Assembly (NCBI GenBank): GCA_029210725.1
Contig: JARGFM010000001.1
Location: forward strand, 239,884-303,883
From: Bacteroidales bacterium
GTDB lineage: Bacteria; Bacteroidota; Bacteroidia; Bacteroidales; GCA-2748055
Length of the DNA stretch: 64,000 nucleotides
Reading direction: 5' to 3'
The position numbers and the translations under genes are program-made. Under the pieces are notes generated by a model. The model worked only from the letters and a program-made list of their open reading frames with translations, was not told where the DNA came from and searched no databases. This document shows positions 1-8,325 of the stretch, one piece after another (position 1 is the first letter of the stretch; every line of letters begins with the position of its first letter).

Positions 1-2
1 TG

Positions 3-1349
3 ATATTGCCCTTATTTAATAACCTGGCCGGGAAAGAGTTTAACATAAGCACCTTTTTTCAACCTTCCATTCTCCTGTTTATTCTGGGGATCTCTATTCT
101 GACCGGTCTTCTGTCGGGAATCTATCCGGCCACCTACCTGGCTTCCTTTAATCCGTTGGCCATTCTGAAAGGGAACGGGGTCAGCAGCAAGGACCGGGGG
201 TGGTTGAGAAGGGGACTGGTGATTGCCCAGTTTCTAATCTCTTCGGTAATGATCATTGGATCAATCGTGGTGGCACTTCAAATGGGATATATCCAGAAAA
301 AGGACCTGGGTTTCGACCGCGATCAGATCCTACTGCTTTCTTTGAACGATACCGCGATCATCAACAATGTGGGAGCTTTTATGGAAGAAATTGAGCGCTA
401 TCCGGCCGTGGAAGAGACTTCCACCTCCACCACAGCTCCCGGCCGATTTTTCGGGAAACAGGTGATGACCGCTGAGCAGAACAATGGTGAAATGCAGGAG
501 AAAGCCTTCAACAACATTATTGTCAATCACGATTACATGGATGTGATGGGGCTGGAACTCGTTGAGGGGCGATTCTATGACAGACAATTCGGATCCGACC
601 TGAGCACGGCTTTTGTGGTAAATGAAGCCCTGGTCCGGGAGATGCAATGGGGAGATTCAGCCCTGGGAAAACAGTTTATTGTCGGGGTAAATATCCAGGG
701 GGCCAATAACCCGGTCGGCGAAATTATCGGGGTGGTGAAGGACTTTCATTATGGTTCTCTTCACAATCCCGTCGAATCACTGGTGTTACGATGTTTTAAT
801 AATCAAGGATTTATGCGGACTCTTTCCGTGAGAGTTAGAGGAGACGACATGCAGGGAGTGATCGGCTGGATCCGGGATGTCAGAGAATCCTTCCATCCGG
901 CATATCCCATACAGTACAGCTTCTTAAGCGATGAACTGGACAAGCTCTATGAGGAGGAAGGAGTGGTCTTTGCCCTGGTCATCTCCTTTACGATCCTGAT
1001 CATTTTCATAGCTGCACTTGGCTTACTGGGGCTATCCTCCTTTATGACCGTAAAACGAACCCGGGAAACAGGAGTAAGAAGAGTCATGGGTGCAAGCCAG
1101 AACCAGATCCTGGTACTCTTCCTGACACAATTCTCCAAATGGGTGATCATCTCCAACATACTGGCCTGGCCTCTCTCCTATTTCGTGATGAAACACTGGC
1201 TGCAGAATTTCACCTACCGGATCGACTTTCCGTTCTGGACCTTTATCATATCTTTGCTGTTATCACTAAGCATTGCTGTGATCACCGTAAGCTGGCAATC
1301 AATTAAGGCCTCCCGGATGAATCCGGCTGCCTCCATCAGGGTGGAATGA
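3..1349 (+). CDS. FtsX-like ABC transporter permease, 5'-truncated by window edge
   Basis: The reading frame is open to the window edge, so only the C-terminal part of an inner-membrane FtsX/MacB-type permease is present. The visible protein has a membrane segment near residues 20-42, a second near 66-92 (VIAQFLISSVMIIGSIVVAL), a periplasmic domain of about 220 residues, then three closing helices from about residue 320 (ALVISFTILIIFIAALGLLG). The cytoplasmic loop VKRTRETGVRRVMGAS is the coupling segment typical of FtsX-domain permeases. The two-repeat layout matches the roughly 800-residue permeases common in Bacteroidota, often near two-component regulators. Substrate is unknown. The stop overlaps the next start by 4 bases (ATGA), so the two genes are likely co-translated. 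Confidence 0.88.
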   Translation: MLPLFNNLAGKEFNISTFFQPSILLFILGISILTGLLSGIYPATYLASFNPLAILKGNGVSSKDRGWLRRGLVIAQFLISSVMIIGSIVVALQMGYIQKKDLGFDRDQILLLSLNDTAIINNVGAFMEEIERYPAVEETSTSTTAPGRFFGKQVMTAEQNNGEMQEKAFNNIIVNHDYMDVMGLELVEGRFYDRQFGSDLSTAFVVNEALVREMQWGDSALGKQFIVGVNIQGANNPVGEIIGVVKDFHYGSLHNPVESLVLRCFNNQGFMRTLSVRVRGDDMQGVIGWIRDVRESFHPAYPIQYSFLSDELDKLYEEEGVVFALVISFTILIIFIAALGLLGLSSFMTVKRTRETGVRRVMGASQNQILVLFLTQFSKWVIISNILAWPLSYFVMKHWLQNFTYRIDFPFWTFIISLLLSLSIAVITVSWQSIKASRMNPAASIRVE

Positions 1350-2182
1350 TAAGTGGAAAGATATTAGGAAACAGCTGCGTAATAAATGGCTTTTTGGCAG
1401 ATGCATCAGGTTTTGTTCCGGATATGTCTGCCGAGATTTATTATGAGGTGGTCCGGTTGATCGAAGGAAAATTTCTCTTTCTGCCCGATCACCTGAACAG
1501 GCTTCAACAATCCATTTCCGGTTCAGGAATTGAGTACCCGGGCCATAAAAGTATTACGGAGAGCCTGGCTTTGCTGGTCACCGGTAATCCCTGCCGGGAG
1601 GGAAATATCCGGATCTGCCTGCAAGCCGCCGGAGACAACAAACCCCGGTTGCAATGCTATTTCATCCCCTATTATTATCCCAGGCCGGACATGTATAAAA
1701 AGGGAGTGAAACTGTCCATATATCCGCATGTAAGACCCAACCCGGGAATAAAAAAATGGGATGATCAATTCCGGAATTCGGTGGCCAGGTACATCCTCGA
1801 ACAGAAGGTTTATGAAGCAGCACTGATTAACCATCAAAACCAGATCACCGAAGGGAGCCGGTCCAATATTTTTTTTATCGACCGGGAAAGCAGGCTGATT
1901 ACCCCTCCTGAAAAGGAAATCCTGCCCGGGATTACAAGAAAATATGTGTTGGAAATTGCACGAAAAAACAGCATCGTCCTTCTGGAAAAACCCATTGCTG
2001 TGGGCCAGCTGGACAGCCTGGTAGCTGCTTTTATTTCCGGCACCTCACCAAAGGTCCTTCCGGTCAGACAGATAGATGAATATCTTTTTGATGTGGGCCA
2101 TCCTTTCATGCAGCAGCTGATGAATCAGTTTGAACTGTTGATCCGGGAAAATCTCACCGGTATTGATATGCCCGGGAATTAA
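1346..2182 (+). CDS. class IV aminotransferase (IlvE/PabC-like)
   Basis: This is a PLP-dependent fold-type IV enzyme of 278 residues, the usual length for branched-chain aminotransferases and aminodeoxychorismate lyases. The likely Schiff-base lysine is in GIKKWDDQFRN (Lys136 or Lys137). Further family motifs are EGSRSNIFFI, which binds the cofactor phosphate region, LPGITRKYVLEIA and the late SGTSPKVLPV loop. Substrate cannot be decided from sequence; the motifs do not separate amino acid aminotransferase from 4-amino-4-deoxychorismate lyase. It overlaps the upstream permease gene by 4 bases, but that adjacency gives no obvious functional link. Confidence 0.85.
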   Translation: MISGKILGNSCVINGFLADASGFVPDMSAEIYYEVVRLIEGKFLFLPDHLNRLQQSISGSGIEYPGHKSITESLALLVTGNPCREGNIRICLQAAGDNKPRLQCYFIPYYYPRPDMYKKGVKLSIYPHVRPNPGIKKWDDQFRNSVARYILEQKVYEAALINHQNQITEGSRSNIFFIDRESRLITPPEKEILPGITRKYVLEIARKNSIVLLEKPIAVGQLDSLVAAFISGTSPKVLPVRQIDEYLFDVGHPFMQQLMNQFELLIRENLTGIDMPGN

Positions 2183-2229
2183 AACGAATACGTACTTTTA
2201 ATTGTTTATCCGTCGAAAAACCTCCAGAA

Positions 2230-2691
2230 ATGAAACCCTTTATAGTCCTATGCTCTCTGATCCCGGCCTTTCTCAGCATGGAAGCCCAGGAAAAACGAAT
2301 TTATCATTCCGCGGGTAGTGAATTAATCTTATCCGGGGCGGATATGAATTTTAAGGAATCCGATGTGAGTAACAACCTTCGCTTTACCCTCTTCTTTCAT
2401 ACTCAGCAACACCTCAATTTTGATCTGAGCGATAACCTGGGACTTTATACCGGTTTTGCCATCCGCAATGTGGGATTAATCATGGAGGACTATTTTCAGA
2501 ATGTGGGGTATGATGTGGACAACACACATCCCGATTATAACAAGAACACAAAGATCAAGCACCGGAGTTATTCCCTGGGCTTCCCCCTGGCTCTTAAAAT
2601 AGGCTCTTTTGATAAGAACTTTTTCCTGTATGCCGGAGGGGAACTGCGAATGATGGACGGCGATTCATTTCACACTGTCGCATATCACTAA
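2230..2691 (+). CDS. outer-membrane beta-barrel protein, apparently C-terminally truncated
   Basis: A 153-residue protein with a signal peptide (MKPFIVLCSLIPAFLSMEAQ) followed by alternating amphipathic strands such as LGLYTGFAIRNVGLIM and SLGFPLALKIGSF, as in small Bacteroidota porin-like barrels. Relatives that I remember are about 220-250 residues and continue well past the FFLYAGGELRM strand. Here the homologous part stops at that strand and is followed by a short unrelated tail (MDGDSFHTVAYH). The stop lies 14 bases before the -7 element of a tRNA gene. I infer a gene whose 3' third was lost, perhaps by an integration or deletion event at the tRNA. It could instead be a naturally short paralogue. 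Confidence 0.6.
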   Translation: MKPFIVLCSLIPAFLSMEAQEKRIYHSAGSELILSGADMNFKESDVSNNLRFTLFFHTQQHLNFDLSDNLGLYTGFAIRNVGLIMEDYFQNVGYDVDNTHPDYNKNTKIKHRSYSLGFPLALKIGSFDKNFFLYAGGELRMMDGDSFHTVAYH

Positions 2692-2705
2692 TCACACTTT
2701 TTTTA

Positions 2706-2713
2706 TAACTTTG
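2706..2713 (+). promoter_or_regulatory. -7 element (TAACTTTG) of the tRNA-Val promoter
   Basis: TAACTTTG is an exact match to the Bacteroidota -7 consensus TAnnTTTG. It lies 7 bases before the mature tRNA 5' end, so transcription would begin at or within a base or two of the tRNA. No clear -33 TTTG is visible. Confidence 0.6.
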
Positions 2714-2720
2714 ACCGTCC

Positions 2721-2795
2721 GGGGTGTTAGCTCAGTTGGTTCAGAGCGCATGCTTGACAGGCATGAGGTCACTGGTTCGATTCCAGTACATCCCA
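2721..2795 (+). tRNA. tRNA-Val (anticodon GAC)
   Basis: A complete cloverleaf can be folded by hand. The acceptor stem GGGGTGT pairs with ACATCCC (one G-U). The D stem is GCTC/GAGC, the anticodon stem CATGC/GCATG encloses loop TTGACAG (anticodon GAC, reading GUC and GUU), the variable loop is AGGTC, and the T arm is ACTGG-TTCGATT-CCAGT. The discriminator is A and CCA is not encoded (CAG follows). A strong hairpin with a T-run lies 10 bases downstream, so the gene is probably monocistronic. Confidence 0.96.
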
Positions 2796-2804
2796 CAGAT
2801 CAAG

Positions 2805-2845
2805 AGCCATAATCAGTTGCATTTTAGCTGCTTATGGCTTTTTTT
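2805..2845 (+). terminator. Rho-independent terminator after tRNA-Val
   Basis: Perfect 8-base arms AGCCATAA (2805-2812) and TTATGGCT (2832-2839) close a 19-base loop and run directly into a tract of seven T. The hairpin also covers an in-frame ATG at 2834, which argues that the following gene starts further downstream. Confidence 0.85.
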
Positions 2846-2893
2846 ATTCGGAAATTGAGAATAATCTTATCTTTATTCTGGAAGCCTGTAAAT

Positions 2894-4102
2894 ATGAATC
2901 GTTGCCTGATTATTCTGTTCTGCTTTAGCCAGATATGCTACGCGCAACAAGAATATGATAGCCTGGAAATTCCTGAATCCCTCCCGGTTTTCTATGGAAA
3001 CAGATTATCTACTCATCCTTTGGGCATCCTGTCCTCAAGGACCAATCATATTTTTCAGACCAAAGCTGCCAAAACATACTCCCTGGCCTTTGGTATATCC
3101 AGTGGGAACATCTGGCTGCCCTATGTGAGAGCTTATCAACCCCTGAATGAAGCGGATAAAGATCTGATGCGCTCGTTTGTCTGGAACGATCGGGATTATT
3201 ACTTCGACCAGGAGAATTCACCCTCCGAATCGATGGGGTTTCAGGCCGATGGAATCATAAGAGCCTACCAGTTACATCTGAATATTCCGCTATTCAACAA
3301 GCACGAATTAATGGTAAATTCCCGGGTATTTTCCCTGGATGGAGGTAGGATCCCCTACTCGCTGCTGACCAGTGACCGCCTGATCGAATGGTTCCATTCC
3401 AATGTTGCAGGGGGAGAAGATCCATTTGCCAGAAAGGTCTATGGAATGGATCAGGCTTATATCCGCTACACAGATGAGGATGGCAGAACACTGGAAATAG
3501 ATAAAGGGCAGTTCACCTTCTCCGGAATGGACCTTAACTACACCTATTATCCGGAAATTAAAAGCCTTGAAAATCACCGGATATACACAAACTTCGGAAT
3601 GCAGCTGGGGCTCAATGCCAGCCGGTACAATTCATCCCTGGATGTTGGACTGAGCACCTCGCTAATTAAGATAATACCAATAAGAAACAACCGGGCGATA
3701 CATGCTGGAGCAGGCTTAAGTGCCATATATCAAAACCTGATCTTGTTTGGTGATCCGGTTCACATTCGTAACAGAAATGCTCTGCTCAGTTCAGAGGTCC
3801 TTCTGAGCTATATCATTCCTGTAAAAAGATCGGGTTGTTTTTCATTAGCCCTAAGCTATCATATCCGGAGTTCCATGAATAAGAGGAAGGATTTTGAGAC
3901 CATCGTGCTTACAGGAGACAGAATTACATCCCACTGGCACTATAGTATTTCCCACTTCTATAAAGTTTTATCTGCAAATTACCTGATTATATCCTACTCA
4001 AAAGGAGCCTTTGCTTATTCGATCTTTCTGAGAGAAGATTTTTCAGTCGATAATGCCCCTGATGCCCAGACAGGCTTTGGAATAAAAATGAGTTTTAAAT
4101 AA
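2894..4102 (+). CDS. predicted envelope/outer-membrane protein, family unknown
   Basis: The frame is open from 2834, but that ATG lies inside the tRNA terminator. The ATG at 2894 gives a clean signal peptide (MNRCLIILFCFSQICYAQQ), so I chose it; the product is 402 residues. The mature part contains many alternating strands (for example YTYYPEIKSL, FGMQLGLNASRYNSSLDVGL, SLALSYHIRSSM) and ends FGIKMSFK, which suits a beta-barrel. A resemblance to DUF3187-type proteins is possible but weak. I do not recognise the family with confidence. It is followed closely by an unrelated methyltransferase gene. Confidence 0.7.
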   Translation: MNRCLIILFCFSQICYAQQEYDSLEIPESLPVFYGNRLSTHPLGILSSRTNHIFQTKAAKTYSLAFGISSGNIWLPYVRAYQPLNEADKDLMRSFVWNDRDYYFDQENSPSESMGFQADGIIRAYQLHLNIPLFNKHELMVNSRVFSLDGGRIPYSLLTSDRLIEWFHSNVAGGEDPFARKVYGMDQAYIRYTDEDGRTLEIDKGQFTFSGMDLNYTYYPEIKSLENHRIYTNFGMQLGLNASRYNSSLDVGLSTSLIKIIPIRNNRAIHAGAGLSAIYQNLILFGDPVHIRNRNALLSSEVLLSYIIPVKRSGCFSLALSYHIRSSMNKRKDFETIVLTGDRITSHWHYSISHFYKVLSANYLIISYSKGAFAYSIFLREDFSVDNAPDAQTGFGIKMSFK

Positions 4103-4127
4103 GCTTTTTGTTTACATTTATAATCCT

Positions 4128-4976
4128 ATGATAAAACAGCTCTACAGGTTTCTCAGTCCAAGGTTTCAGAACCTTTTCCTGGAATACAAAGTACATCCAA
4201 AACCAAGGTACGGTCATGGACTGCCGGCACATCCGGAGCTGCTTAAAATTATTGATGCCAACAGGGAGACCTATATAAAGTTGCTTGAAAAAGCTCTGGC
4301 AAACAAAAAGAAGATCTGGGAGATCAGAGATTCCAAGGAGGAGACCGACAAAGCCAAACCTAGCTGGAACAACGGGTACCTGCCCGGACTGGATATTATC
4401 GGGATCTACACCATACTGGCCCGCTTCAAGCCCAAAAGATATATTGAAATAGGATCGGGCAACTCCACCCGGGTAGCCCATAAAGCCTTTATGGAGAATG
4501 ATCTGAGCACCGAGTTTATTTCCATCGACCCCAGGCCGCGGACAGAGATCGACCAGCTCCCCAACCGGATGATCCGGGAACCCTTTGAGAATGTTACTCT
4601 GGATATCGTGGCCGAACTGAATGCCAATGATGTCCTTTTCCTGGACAATTCACACCGGATTTTTCCCAACTCCGATTCCATGGTTTTCTTTATGGAAATC
4701 CTTCCACGGCTTAAAAGGGGGGTTATTGTTCATCTTCATGATATCTATCTGCCCTACGATTACCCCCAGTTTATGTGCAACAGGTTCTACTCGGAACAAT
4801 ACGGGCTGGCCTTTTATCTGCTATCAAATCCGGATAAGTATGAACCCATTCTGCCAAACTATTATATTTCTGAGGATCAGGAATTATCCGGGCTGATTGC
4901 TCCGATCTGGGATCATGAAAATCTCAGGAATGTAGAGCGGCACGGGGGCTCCTTCTGGCTCAGAATTGCTGAATAA
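4128..4976 (+). CDS. class I SAM-dependent methyltransferase
   Basis: The 282-residue protein has a Rossmann-type SAM-binding core. Motif I is YIEIGSGNSTRVAHKAF (about residues 105-121), the acidic end of strand 2 is ISIDPRPRTEI, and the later strand VLFLDNSH and loop VIVHLHDIYLPYDYP follow the Methyltransf_24-like pattern, in which a HxHD-like segment often binds a metal. No signal peptide is present, so it acts in the cytoplasm. The acceptor is unknown; in this family, small molecules or polysaccharide precursors are common. A near-consensus -7 element (TACATTTA) precedes the gene. Confidence 0.82.
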   Translation: MIKQLYRFLSPRFQNLFLEYKVHPKPRYGHGLPAHPELLKIIDANRETYIKLLEKALANKKKIWEIRDSKEETDKAKPSWNNGYLPGLDIIGIYTILARFKPKRYIEIGSGNSTRVAHKAFMENDLSTEFISIDPRPRTEIDQLPNRMIREPFENVTLDIVAELNANDVLFLDNSHRIFPNSDSMVFFMEILPRLKRGVIVHLHDIYLPYDYPQFMCNRFYSEQYGLAFYLLSNPDKYEPILPNYYISEDQELSGLIAPIWDHENLRNVERHGGSFWLRIAE

Positions 4977-4990
4977 CAAAAAATATCGCT

Positions 4991-5923
4991 ATGAAAAAAA
5001 TGTCCCGCACCTTGCTGATAATTTCAGCTTTCGTTCTGTTATTCGTTCAGGCAAGCAGTGGCCAGCAAACTCTGGCGGAAAAACTGGGTTATACTGCTGA
5101 TGCCAGTCTTCTTATTGTACATGCCGATGATATCGGCCTGGCCCAGTCGGTCAACGAGGCTACCGCTAAAGCCTTTGCCAGCGGGGGAATCACCTCGGGA
5201 AGTATCATGGTTCCCTGCCCCTGGTTCAACGACTTTGCCGAATACTACAAAAGCCATCCCGATCTGGATGTAGGGATCCATATTACCCTCACTTCCGAAT
5301 GGGATCACTACAAATTCGGGGGGATCTTACCTGCCACTGAAATTCCCAGTCTGCTGGATGAGAATGGCTATTTCTACCCCACCACCGAAGAGCTTGGCAT
5401 GCATGCCGATCCGGCTGAGGCAGAAAAGGAGATCAGGGCGCAGATTGAAAGGGCCATCTCCTACGGGATTAGGCCCACCCACCTGGATACTCATATGGGA
5501 AGTGTTCTGGTTAAACCGGAGCTGCTGTCTGTTTATATGAAACTGGGAAAAGAATATGGTATTCCGGTTTTTGCTCCCCGGATGATGCTGTTTGCAATGC
5601 CCCAGGAATTGAGGGACATGGTCAGGGAGGAGTATATCCTGGCAGACAACATGTTTATGCTGAACGTGGACGGCCCCGAGGCCTCCTGTGACGAAGAATA
5701 TGAAAAAATGATAGAAAAAGTCGTTCCCGGGCTGAACGTGATGATTGTGCACCTGGCTTTTGACAATGCAGAAATGCAGGCGGTTACAGTGAACTATCCT
5801 GCATTTGGTGCGACCTGGAGAGAAAAGGATTTGAATTATGTCCAGAGTCAGGCTTTCCGGGATCTTCTGAAGCGCCATGAAATTCATCTGGTTTCCTGGA
5901 AGGAGATCGGGGCGCTGAAGTAA
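4991..5923 (+). CDS. ChbG/YdjC-like carbohydrate deacetylase, exported
   Basis: The product has an N-terminal signal peptide (MKKMSRTLLIISAFVLLFVQASSGQQ) and a YdjC-type domain. ADDIGLAQSVNEA carries the first metal-binding Asp, GIHITLTSEW the next His, and HLDTHMGSV the third ligand pair, all in the expected order. YdjC proteins are metal-dependent deacetylases of N-acetylated sugars such as chito-oligosaccharides. The length (310) is somewhat above the 250-290 usual for the family because of the leader. An exported version implies action on glycans in the periplasm or outside. It lies 14 bases after the methyltransferase gene and may share its transcript. Confidence 0.85.
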   Translation: MKKMSRTLLIISAFVLLFVQASSGQQTLAEKLGYTADASLLIVHADDIGLAQSVNEATAKAFASGGITSGSIMVPCPWFNDFAEYYKSHPDLDVGIHITLTSEWDHYKFGGILPATEIPSLLDENGYFYPTTEELGMHADPAEAEKEIRAQIERAISYGIRPTHLDTHMGSVLVKPELLSVYMKLGKEYGIPVFAPRMMLFAMPQELRDMVREEYILADNMFMLNVDGPEASCDEEYEKMIEKVVPGLNVMIVHLAFDNAEMQAVTVNYPAFGATWREKDLNYVQSQAFRDLLKRHEIHLVSWKEIGALK

Positions 5924-5939
5924 CTATCCCTCGGGCCGG

Positions 5940-6626
5940 TTATTGAACCGGATACCGGCTATCTGGTATACCATCCTTTAATTCAATTGTATGGTACATC
6001 ACTGCAAAGGCTGCTGAGATCCACATCACTGAAACAAAAACGCCCACAAAGAGACAAACAAGGCCAAGGATCACAATCGGTATGGCCAGGAGTCCCATAA
6101 AAAAGATCTGCCATCCATATCCACGGGTCAGGTCCCAGCTTACCCGGAGGGCATCCATCACATCCATTTCGCGATCCACAACCAGATAGGGGACAAAAGC
6201 CAGGCGGCAGGCAAAAATGATCCCGGGTACAATCAGCATGACAATCCCCAGGCCCACAATAATGCCTACCACAATATTGGCAATAACCGCATTCCAGTAG
6301 TTTCGCTGAAAAACAACAAAGATATCCCGGACCTCAATCCGTTCACCTCGAACCGCTTTTAGAAAAACCCAGCTGGTCCCATATTGAATGGGGCCCGCCA
6401 CAAAGACTCCGTACATAATGCCAAAGAAAACCAGGGGGACCAGAAACCATTCAAAGGAATCAATTTTCCACTGAATGGTACTAACCGGTCCGCTCAGGAT
6501 CATATATACAATGGAGACCACAAGCAGTTCCACAAAAGAGGCCATGAGTACCTTCCATCCGATGGAGTAGCTTCTCGAAGCATCCGGATAGAAGTCGTAT
6601 TGTTCATTATTGTAAATGCTTACCAT
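5940..6626 (-). CDS. integral membrane protein (DUF975-like)
   Basis: A 228-residue hydrophobic protein with about five or six membrane helices, for example WKVLMASFVELLVVSIVYMI, VIANIVVGIIVGLGIVMLIV and FMGLLAIPIVILGLVCLFVG. Between helices it carries the pattern VPGIIFACRLAFVPYLVVD followed by DALRVSWDLTRGYGWQIF. This segment is characteristic of DUF975/GPDP-membrane-domain-like proteins. No catalytic residues are evident. It is transcribed convergently to the deacetylase gene and divergently from the LuxR-type regulator. Confidence 0.7.
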   Translation of the reverse strand: MVSIYNNEQYDFYPDASRSYSIGWKVLMASFVELLVVSIVYMILSGPVSTIQWKIDSFEWFLVPLVFFGIMYGVFVAGPIQYGTSWVFLKAVRGERIEVRDIFVVFQRNYWNAVIANIVVGIIVGLGIVMLIVPGIIFACRLAFVPYLVVDREMDVMDALRVSWDLTRGYGWQIFFMGLLAIPIVILGLVCLFVGVFVSVMWISAAFAVMYHTIELKDGIPDSRYPVQ

Positions 6627-6714
6627 GATTTCTGAGATTTTGATTTATACCCAAATCTAAGGCTTGAAAAGATGCTGTCCTTCAGACTTAAGTAGTGATT
6701 TGAAAAATCCAACT

Positions 6715-6754
6715 ATAGTAGGAATTCAGCGAGGACTATACTTTAGTAGGAATT
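6715..6754 (+). repeat. two direct repeats upstream of the LuxR-type gene
   Basis: A 10-base core AGTAGGAATT occurs twice (within 6715-6726 and 6743-6754) with a 28-base period, in the divergent region directly before the regulator at 6764. Direct repeats with a near-integral number of helical turns are compatible with a regulator binding on one DNA face. Binding by the adjacent LuxR-type protein is only an inference. Confidence 0.45.
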
Positions 6755-6763
6755 TTATTTTTC

Positions 6764-7765
6764 ATGAAAATGCTCCCGGCCAATTGTCGTATATTCACCA
6801 TTCCATTCGAAAAAATGACTGAAGCCTGGCACCTCATATTATTGATCATACCACTTTTGGCTGGTGCCATCTCTATTTTTTTTTCCTTCCGGTTAATGAA
6901 GCGCTACAAGCTTCCTTTTACCGTCAGCTTTTTTTACTACCTGGTCTTTCTGTATATTTTCGGCACCTATGGTCTGGCCGGATCCGGTATACTTGAACAC
7001 CTGCTCGGCAGGATGGAAATCGATCAAAAAATAATCCATTCTGCAAGCCTCTATGCCATTTTCCTGGGAATTCCTTTCCTGGCACTTGCAAAATTTATGT
7101 TTCTTCGAAGTATCTTGGAGTTCTTAAACAAAAAACTCAGCAATCCCTTTGTTTTCTTCTATTTCCTGATCCTGGCTTCTGCCTTTATAAGTTATGGAGT
7201 ATATATGGTCCGGCTTACCCGCTTCGACCTGGGAGAGTACCAGCGATTGATCCAGTTCCAGCGTTGGGCCTTTGCTGCTTTTATGCTCCTCATATACCTG
7301 CTGGCCTATGCACAAATTTATAAAGGCACCAGAAAATCAGGCAACTTCCCGGCAAAAAAGCACCTGCGGGTTTTTGGCTCCTGGTACCTGGCCTATACGG
7401 TCCTTTGTGTGGCTCCCCTGTCCCTCACAACCTATCACCCGATTTTCAGGCAATTTTTCTTTCTGATCTTTCTCTCCTGGCACCTGATTCCCATCCTGTT
7501 CCTGAACATTTACCTGAACAAATTCCATAATATGGAACATGAGCTTCCCGGGGATTTCGAAACCCGGCTCCAGGCCTTTGTGGGAAAACATGAGATATCC
7601 AAAAGAGAGTGTGAGGTAGTACGCCTGATTTGTAGTGGTCTGTCGAACCAGGAGATCAGCGAAACCCTGTTCATCTCCCTCCAAACGGTTAAGGATCATA
7701 TTCATCGGATCTTTGTGAAGACAGGGGTAAAAAACAGAGTACAGCTAAGCAATATGATCAGATAA
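6764..7765 (+). CDS. membrane-anchored LuxR-type transcriptional regulator
   Basis: The N-terminal 240 residues form about seven hydrophobic helices (LILLIIPLLAGAISIFFSF, FFYYLVFLYIFGTYGLAG and others). The C-terminus is a LuxR/GerE helix-turn-helix: SKRECEVVRLICSGLSNQEI followed by LQTVKDHIHRIFVKTG and a conserved final helix. It should bind DNA at the inner membrane in response to an unknown membrane or extracellular cue. ATG codons at 6764 and 6815 are both possible starts; the second gives a start nearer the first helix. Two direct repeats precede it, and the next gene begins 1 base after its stop. Confidence 0.82.
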   Translation: MKMLPANCRIFTIPFEKMTEAWHLILLIIPLLAGAISIFFSFRLMKRYKLPFTVSFFYYLVFLYIFGTYGLAGSGILEHLLGRMEIDQKIIHSASLYAIFLGIPFLALAKFMFLRSILEFLNKKLSNPFVFFYFLILASAFISYGVYMVRLTRFDLGEYQRLIQFQRWAFAAFMLLIYLLAYAQIYKGTRKSGNFPAKKHLRVFGSWYLAYTVLCVAPLSLTTYHPIFRQFFFLIFLSWHLIPILFLNIYLNKFHNMEHELPGDFETRLQAFVGKHEISKRECEVVRLICSGLSNQEISETLFISLQTVKDHIHRIFVKTGVKNRVQLSNMIR

Positions 7766-7766
7766 G

Positions 7767-8270
7767 ATGAGCCGAAGAGATGCTGTAATCCAATATCTGC
7801 AACAACTGGGGATTCCCTTTGAGTTATACGAACACCCTCCTGTACCCACTGTTGAAGAGGCCCTGCCCTACTGGAAGGACATAGATTCGGCACACTGTAA
7901 GAATCTCTTTTTCAGGAACCATAAGGGGAACAAACACTACCTGGTGATCCTGGATCACCGCCGGCAATTGAATATCCGGGACCTGGAACAAAGACTCAGG
8001 CAGGGGAAAATCTCCTTTGCCTCCGCCAAAAGAATGGAACGTTACCTGGGTCTCTCTGCCGGATCCGTGTCGGCTTTTGGAATTATCAACGATCCGGAAA
8101 AGCATGTTCACCTGTTTATTGATGAAGCCCTGCAGTCGGCCGAACGGATCAGTTTTCATCCCAATGAAAACAACGCAACCCTTGTAATCTCTTTTGCATC
8201 TTTCCTTAGATTCCTTGAATCGAGCGGTAACTCCTACGAGTTTATTGCCATGTATGATTCTAAATTGTAA
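7767..8270 (+). CDS. prolyl-tRNA editing protein (ProX/YbaK family)
   Basis: The 167-residue protein is the stand-alone editing domain related to the insertion domain of bacterial prolyl-tRNA synthetase. FELYEHPPVPTVEEA, AHCKNLFFRNHKGNKHYLVIL (in part), FASAKRMERYLGLSAGSVSAFG and HVHLFIDEAL are recognisable ProXp/PrdX signatures. The lysine in CKNLFF and the GxVSxFG segment line the deacylation pocket. It hydrolyses mischarged aminoacyl-tRNA(Pro), probably Ala-tRNA(Pro), in the cytoplasm. It begins 1 base after the LuxR-type gene, so the two are probably co-transcribed. Confidence 0.88.
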   Translation: MSRRDAVIQYLQQLGIPFELYEHPPVPTVEEALPYWKDIDSAHCKNLFFRNHKGNKHYLVILDHRRQLNIRDLEQRLRQGKISFASAKRMERYLGLSAGSVSAFGIINDPEKHVHLFIDEALQSAERISFHPNENNATLVISFASFLRFLESSGNSYEFIAMYDSKL

Positions 8271-8325
8271 GCGGGTTCATCCTAATTTTCTAACTTGCAG
8301 ACGAAATACAGAAAGCTTTGATGTG

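Noticed and set aside
2834..2893. N-terminal extension MAFFIRKLRI... of the envelope protein
   Set aside because: The ATG at 2834 lies in the terminator stem of the tRNA and the extension hides an otherwise clean signal peptide beginning at 2894.
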